Under the pieces are notes generated by a model. That model was not told the DNA's origin, ran no database searches, and saw nothing but the letters and a program-made list of their open reading frames with translations. A stretch of 64,000 bases of DNA from DYJE01 sp041660385 (lineage in GTDB: Bacteria > Desulfobacterota > Desulfobacteria > Desulfobacterales > Desulfolunaceae), in assembly GCA_041660385.1 (NCBI GenBank), contig JBAZWJ010000019.1, positions 24,308 to 88,307 on the forward strand, read 5' to 3'. Every line of letters begins with the position of its first letter. Position 1 is the first letter of the stretch. This document shows, in pieces, positions 60,833 to 64,000 of the stretch. The position numbers and the translations under genes are program-made.

Positions 60833-61343
60833 ACGTTGTTTCCTGTCACGTCTTTAAAATGAATAATCAAGGTTGGCGTCCAATAATTACAGGACTGCCG
60901 TTCTGAATAGGATTCTTGCAAGTTGTTAAGAGCTCAAATACACGATGGGAAAATGCTCTGGAGCGTTAGAGAACAAACCAAATCTATGAACGATGAGTTA
61001 ATACCGAGAAAAAGAATGCTGAATAAGAAATTGTAACGTTAATGATAATATAACAGAGAAAAATCGGCATATCAAGCACATTTCCCACTGTACGATCGTA
61101 TGAATCAATACGGGTGAAGGTTCTTGATTATCTGATATATGATGTTGCATCTGACCCCGATACAGTATAGTATCTTTGGAACATTCCGGGTTTTATTCCA
61201 GTTTCAGATAAATACACCTTTTGGGTTCAGATTTCATCTGACTGCGTGTCTTATTCTGTTTCTTACGGTTTTAATGAGCTGTGAAATTGGAATGCGCTTC
61301 GGGTTGCTCAAAGCCAATAACAACACAAAGCGGAGTTTTCACA
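60833..61343. other. divergent intergenic region between the TetR gene and yhbY
   Basis: A 511-bp AT-rich gap. It presumably contains promoters for both genes and a TetR operator, but no clear palindrome stands out. An 85-codon frame across 61139-61396 lacks a ribosome-binding site and overlaps yhbY, so it is not accepted. Confidence 0.35.
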
Positions 61344-61664
61344 GTGGAACAGCTCAAAGGATTTCAACGTACTTATTTAAGAAGTCTTGCCCATGATTTA
61401 GATCCGGTGGTTTTCATCGGTCAGAATGGCATAACGGAAGCGGTTGAACGCTCCATCAATGAAGCCCTGGACGCACACGAACTGATCAAGCTCAAGTTTC
61501 TTGAATTCAAGAAGAAAGAGCAGAAGGATCAGATTTCAAAAGGGATTGAAGAGCGCACTAAAAGCCAGATGGTGGGGATGATCGGCCATATCGCCATATT
61601 CTACAGACGGCATAAAGAAGCAAAAAAAAGAAGAATACGCGTCCCAGCCCGTGAAGAAGAATAA
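61344..61664 (+). CDS. yhbY: YhbY/CRS1-type RNA-binding protein
   Basis: A 106-residue CRM domain protein: LKGFQRTYLRSLAHDLDPVV, then FIGQNGITEAVERSINEALD and LIKLKFLEF. It matches YhbY, which binds the 50S precursor in ribosome assembly, except for a basic tail (KEAKKRRIRVPAREEE). The start is GTG 61344 with CGGAG eight bases before it; an ATG at 61281 would add 21 residues unlike the family. It is monocistronic with a bidirectional hairpin after it. Confidence 0.88.
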   Translation: MEQLKGFQRTYLRSLAHDLDPVVFIGQNGITEAVERSINEALDAHELIKLKFLEFKKKEQKDQISKGIEERTKSQMVGMIGHIAIFYRRHKEAKKRRIRVPAREEE

Positions 61665-61699
61665 CAGGAACCCGACGCATCGGATTCCTGCCTTTCCTT
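61665..61699. terminator. bidirectional terminator between yhbY and the convergent gene
   Basis: The segments caggaacccga and tcggattcctg form an 11-bp stem with one mismatch and a 4-nt loop. T-rich sequence follows on both strands. It lies directly between the two convergent stops. Confidence 0.7.
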
Positions 61700-62120
61700 A
61701 TCTGGAAGCATGGGTACAAGCTTCACCAAGGCGGTCTTCCAGATAGGAGATTTCATTTTCGTCCCATTCATCCAGATTGAAACAATACCCATCATCTCCG
61801 GCAAGACCTTCAGGAACAAGATCCCCTTTCTCGTCCGGATCGGTAATGAGATCACCATAAAAGAAAACGGCCAGCCAGCGTGCGTCGGGTTCATCATCTA
61901 TCACGTCCATCAGGACAAAGAGCTCCCTGTTTTTCTGATTGTCGTGTTTTGCTCTAAGGGAATAACTCACCCCGGCCCTTCCTTTAAAACCAAAAGAAAC
62001 GCCCTGCATTGATTCCAGGTGATGCATGAGTCGGACGAACGCTCGTTTCATGGAATTGGCGTCTTCAGTCCATGTTTCGAGAAATCCATTGATTTCTGTT
62101 AAGACATCCTGATTGATCAT
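61698..62120 (-). CDS. hypothetical acidic protein
   Basis: A 140-residue soluble acidic protein: FLETWTEDANSMKRAFVRLM, then RAGVSYSLRAKH and ELFVLMDVIDDEPDARWLAV. I do not recognise a family. Codon use and composition match the neighbours and an AAGGAG-type site precedes ATG, so it is likely real. It is convergent with yhbY. Confidence 0.65.
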   Translation of the reverse strand: MINQDVLTEINGFLETWTEDANSMKRAFVRLMHHLESMQGVSFGFKGRAGVSYSLRAKHDNQKNRELFVLMDVIDDEPDARWLAVFFYGDLITDPDEKGDLVPEGLAGDDGYCFNLDEWDENEISYLEDRLGEACTHASR

Positions 62121-62185
62121 GGCGACACTCCTTGTATGTAAAATTATCGAAAAATATCCCGGGATTAAAAAAGATGACTATAGGA

Positions 62186-62222
62186 AAATGAAAAACCCCT
62201 GTCAAGCAAGGGTTTTTACTCT
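62186..62222. terminator. terminator-like hairpin in the 62.1-62.36 kb gap
   Basis: The stem aaaaaccc / gggttttt with an 11-nt loop is followed by tactcttttt-like sequence on the plus strand and a T-run on the minus strand. It lies in the divergent region between the hypothetical gene and yjjX, so it may act on a leader transcript. Confidence 0.5.
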
Positions 62223-62357
62223 TTTATCCGTCGAAAACCTTTATGGGCCTGGTTGCCTTGCCCTGGGTGATGTGCTATGGTCGGTTCACGGAAAAGACAG
62301 GAATAATACTCGTCTATCTTCCTGGTTCATCAATAATTCCATATGAGTTGGAGAAAC

Positions 62358-62897
62358 ATGCTCATCACTGTTGGTTCGAAAAATCCCAATAAAATACAGG
62401 CGGTCAGAGAGGCGTTTCAGCTTTTCCAACGTTTCCGGGACGCCCGTTTTGAAACTTTTGCGTCAAAATCCGGGGTTTCGGATCAGCCCATGGGCCTCGA
62501 CGAAATCATCAGAGGCGCCAAACAACGGGCCACCCACGCCTTTTCAGGCAGCTTTCTCAGCGTGGGTCTTGAATCGGGGCTGATTCCTGTTCCCCAGACA
62601 CAAAACGGCTACATGAATGTTTCCGCCTGTGCCATTTTTAACGGAAGCAGCTATTTCACAGGTCTTGGCCCTGCTTTTGAACTTCCCACCGCCATTGTCG
62701 AACTGGTGGTCGAGCAAAAGCTCGAACTGGATGTGGCGATATTCCAATCCGGTTTTTCTTCAAATCCGAGAATCGGTTATTCGGAAGGAATCATCGGCAT
62801 GCTCACAGACGGTGTGGTGACCCGGAAAGATTATATGGTTCCGGCCGTGACCATGGCCATTTCAGGTTTTCTCACACCTGGCCGTCATCAAATATGA
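62358..62897 (+). CDS. yjjX: inosine/xanthosine triphosphatase (YjjX/DUF84)
   Basis: A 179-residue DUF84 protein: MLITVGSKNPNKIQAVREAF, SGVSDQPMGLDEIIRGAKQR, SVGLESGL and GIIGMLTDGVVTRKDYMVPA. These are the phosphate-binding and catalytic stretches of the YjjX house-cleaning phosphatase, which hydrolyses ITP/XTP. The start at 62358 has GGAG a few bases upstream. Its presence alongside the EndoQ fusion, which deals with deaminated purines in DNA, is suggestive but may be chance. Confidence 0.9.
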   Translation: MLITVGSKNPNKIQAVREAFQLFQRFRDARFETFASKSGVSDQPMGLDEIIRGAKQRATHAFSGSFLSVGLESGLIPVPQTQNGYMNVSACAIFNGSSYFTGLGPAFELPTAIVELVVEQKLELDVAIFQSGFSSNPRIGYSEGIIGMLTDGVVTRKDYMVPAVTMAISGFLTPGRHQI

Positions 62898-63076
62898 TGC
62901 TATCAAAATGATTCATTATCCCTAATTTGTATGTTTGACTCCACGACAGAATCTCATTATAATTCCCGATCATCGTTTTTTCCACCGATTCAGACTATCA
63001 TTAATTAAGGAAAATCCCATGATTACAGCCGAAACCACTTGAACTTTTTATGTATAAACTCTGATGGAGATGAATC

Positions 63077-63427
63077 ATGAAACTGTTGCATTACACGGAT
63101 GAAACACCCAAACGAATTGACAACGATGTGGCCAAAGGCGTTTCTGCCCGGCTTCTCATCGGAAAAAATGACGGGGCCGAAAACTTCTGCATGCGGATTT
63201 TCCAGCTTGATCCGGGCGGTCACACCCCTCTTCACAGCCATGAATGGGAGCACGAGATTTTTTTTCATCAGGGCCAGGGAGAGATTTTTCTTGGCGATGG
63301 CTGGAAAAAGGTGACCGAAGGATGCGCGGCTTTCGTGCCTGGCAACCACGACCACCAGATCAGAAATACCGGGGATGGGGCTCTTTCTTTTGTCTGTCTT
63401 ATTCCGTCAGGTTATCCGGAGCTTTAG
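63077..63427 (+). CDS. cupin domain protein
   Basis: A 116-residue single cupin. Motif 1 is GGHTPLHSHEWEHEIFFHQGQG, with three histidines and a glutamate; motif 2 is PGNHDHQIRN. These residues would hold one metal ion. The substrate is unknown. It has a GGAG site 8 bases before the ATG and is followed by a REP-like palindrome. Confidence 0.87.
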   Translation: MKLLHYTDETPKRIDNDVAKGVSARLLIGKNDGAENFCMRIFQLDPGGHTPLHSHEWEHEIFFHQGQGEIFLGDGWKKVTEGCAAFVPGNHDHQIRNTGDGALSFVCLIPSGYPEL

Positions 63428-63429
63428 GT

Positions 63430-63493
63430 TGTAGGGGCAGGTGCTTAACCTGCCCGTCGCGATTCAGGTCGGGTTTGGAACTCGCCCCTACAA
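63430..63493. repeat. longer palindromic repeat (tgtaggggcaggt...cgcccctaca)
   Basis: The ends tgtaggggc and gcccctaca are complementary, with an inner hairpin caggt...acctg. It is the most complete member of the gtaggggc family in the window. Confidence 0.75.
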
Positions 63494-63539
63494 TAGAATA
63501 TCCCCATGGGGTCCACGCTAAAAAATTGTGCAGGTCATC

Positions 63540-64000
63540 ATGATCCGTCTTATCTTGCTTCTTTCGTTACTTGCGTCGTTTCCACCCCTTGCCACGGACA
63601 TGTACCTGCCGGCCATTCCCTATCTGACAGAACTGTGGCATCTTCCCCTTTCCGTGGTGAATCTGACCCTGGTGCTTTTCTTTGTCACGTATTGTGTGTT
63701 TCTTCTGATCTACGGGCCACTGTCCGATCGGTTTGGCCGCCGCCCGCCGCTGCTGATGGGAATTGTCATTTACATCGGTGCAAGCTTTCTCTGCGCCATG
63801 GCAAACAGTGTTGAAATGCTTATCGCTGCACGAATCCTTCAGGCTGCGGGAGCCGCCGCTGCTTCGTCCATTTGTCTGGCCATTGCCAAAGACAGGCTAC
63901 CAGCAAAACAGAGGCAGGTGGTTCTGGGCTATATCGCCGTGATTATGGCCCTTGCCCCTATGATTTCTCCCATGATCGGCAGTCTGATCATGACCCGTTT
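63540..64000 (+). CDS. Bcr/CflA family multidrug efflux MFS transporter (partial)
   Basis: The first 153 residues of an MFS transporter that runs off the right edge. It shows LLLSLLASFPPLATDMYLPA, a mark of the Bcr/CflA subfamily, then the loop 2-3 motif GPLSDRFGRRPPLLMG and helices 3-5. It exports drugs such as bicyclomycin or chloramphenicol using the proton gradient. The start at 63540 has a weak AGG site. Confidence 0.88.
   Translation, partial: MIRLILLLSLLASFPPLATDMYLPAIPYLTELWHLPLSVVNLTLVLFFVTYCVFLLIYGPLSDRFGRRPPLLMGIVIYIGASFLCAMANSVEMLIAARILQAAGAAAASSICLAIAKDRLPAKQRQVVLGYIAVIMALAPMISPMIGSLIMTR

Noticed and set aside
61139..61396. 85-codon hydrophobic frame upstream of yhbY
   Set aside because: No ribosome-binding site; it overlaps the yhbY start in another frame and its composition looks like AT-rich non-coding DNA.
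63019..63042. Seven-codon frame MITAETT with an AAGGA site before the cupin gene
   Set aside because: Too short to support as a gene and without repeated regulatory codons expected of an attenuation leader peptide; possibly a remnant of a start region.
1..64000. tRNA, rRNA and prophage regions
   Set aside because: No cloverleaf-like segment, rRNA stretch, integrase or phage structural gene was recognised; KilA-N alone is not enough to call a prophage.

Overview
The window looks like a chromosomal segment from a mesophilic, Gram-negative, anaerobic bacterium of the Desulfobacterota, most likely Desulfobacterales-like. The clues are a siroheme-decarboxylase (AhbB-type) gene together with hemA and a precorrin-2 dehydrogenase (the siroheme route to haem used by sulfate reducers), a PEP-CTERM protein, a Tat-exported phosphoesterase, Enterobacteria-like ParC/ParE and many REP-like palindromes. 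This placement is an inference from gene content. No rRNA, tRNA or CRISPR array was recognised.

Layout. 1-5.4 kb: trxB (partial)-trxA, a PurN-like formyltransferase, a Lys-rich orphan, a MauE/rhodanese pair, a YceD/superinfection-immunity pair and an RNase Z-like hydrolase. 5.4-12.5 kb: one dense + strand run with precorrin-2 dehydrogenase, a HemX/CcsA-type protein, hemA, a GxxExxY cassette, fabD, dksA, a PHP phosphoesterase and rnc. 12.7-20 kb: a radical SAM/ahbB pair, KilA-N, methylthioadenosine salvage (mtnA divergent from mtnP-apt), and a thioredoxin-CcdA pair. 20.5-28 kb: a chemotaxis-type cluster cheA(REC)-cheW-cheB-cheR plus a HEAT-repeat response regulator, with no receptor gene beside it. 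28-35.3 kb: parE and parC separated by an AT-rich two-gene module (PHP-ATPase plus a 100-aa protein). 35.4-36.1 kb: a toxin-antitoxin pair with the toxin gene first. 36.4-39.7 kb: a mini-lipoprotein, a methyltransferase and a triplicated membrane segment. 39.8-46.5 kb: an ABC exporter with an outer-membrane protein, a nucleoside transporter and a thioesterase. 46.8-52.8 kb: a Tat phosphoesterase, a PEP-CTERM protein, a substrate-sensing hybrid kinase and a REP-associated transposase. 53-64 kb: an endonuclease Q-UvrD helicase fusion, VOC protein, pabA and a pabB-pabC fusion, a TetR regulator, yhbY, yjjX, a cupin and a partial Bcr/CflA transporter.

The main point of interest is a recurring architecture: accessory genes enclosed by their own inverted repeats. 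The PHP-ATPase module between parE and parC is bracketed by imperfect inverted repeats of about 140 bp and has an attC-like hairpin at its 3' end. The RAYT transposase is bracketed by inverted GTAGGATGGGT repeats. The GxxExxY gene is bracketed by inverted ACCACGGAA repeats, with tandem duplications on both sides. The PHP-ATPase pair is the best candidate for a poorly described, probably defensive, system. The EndoQ-helicase fusion is the most unusual single protein.
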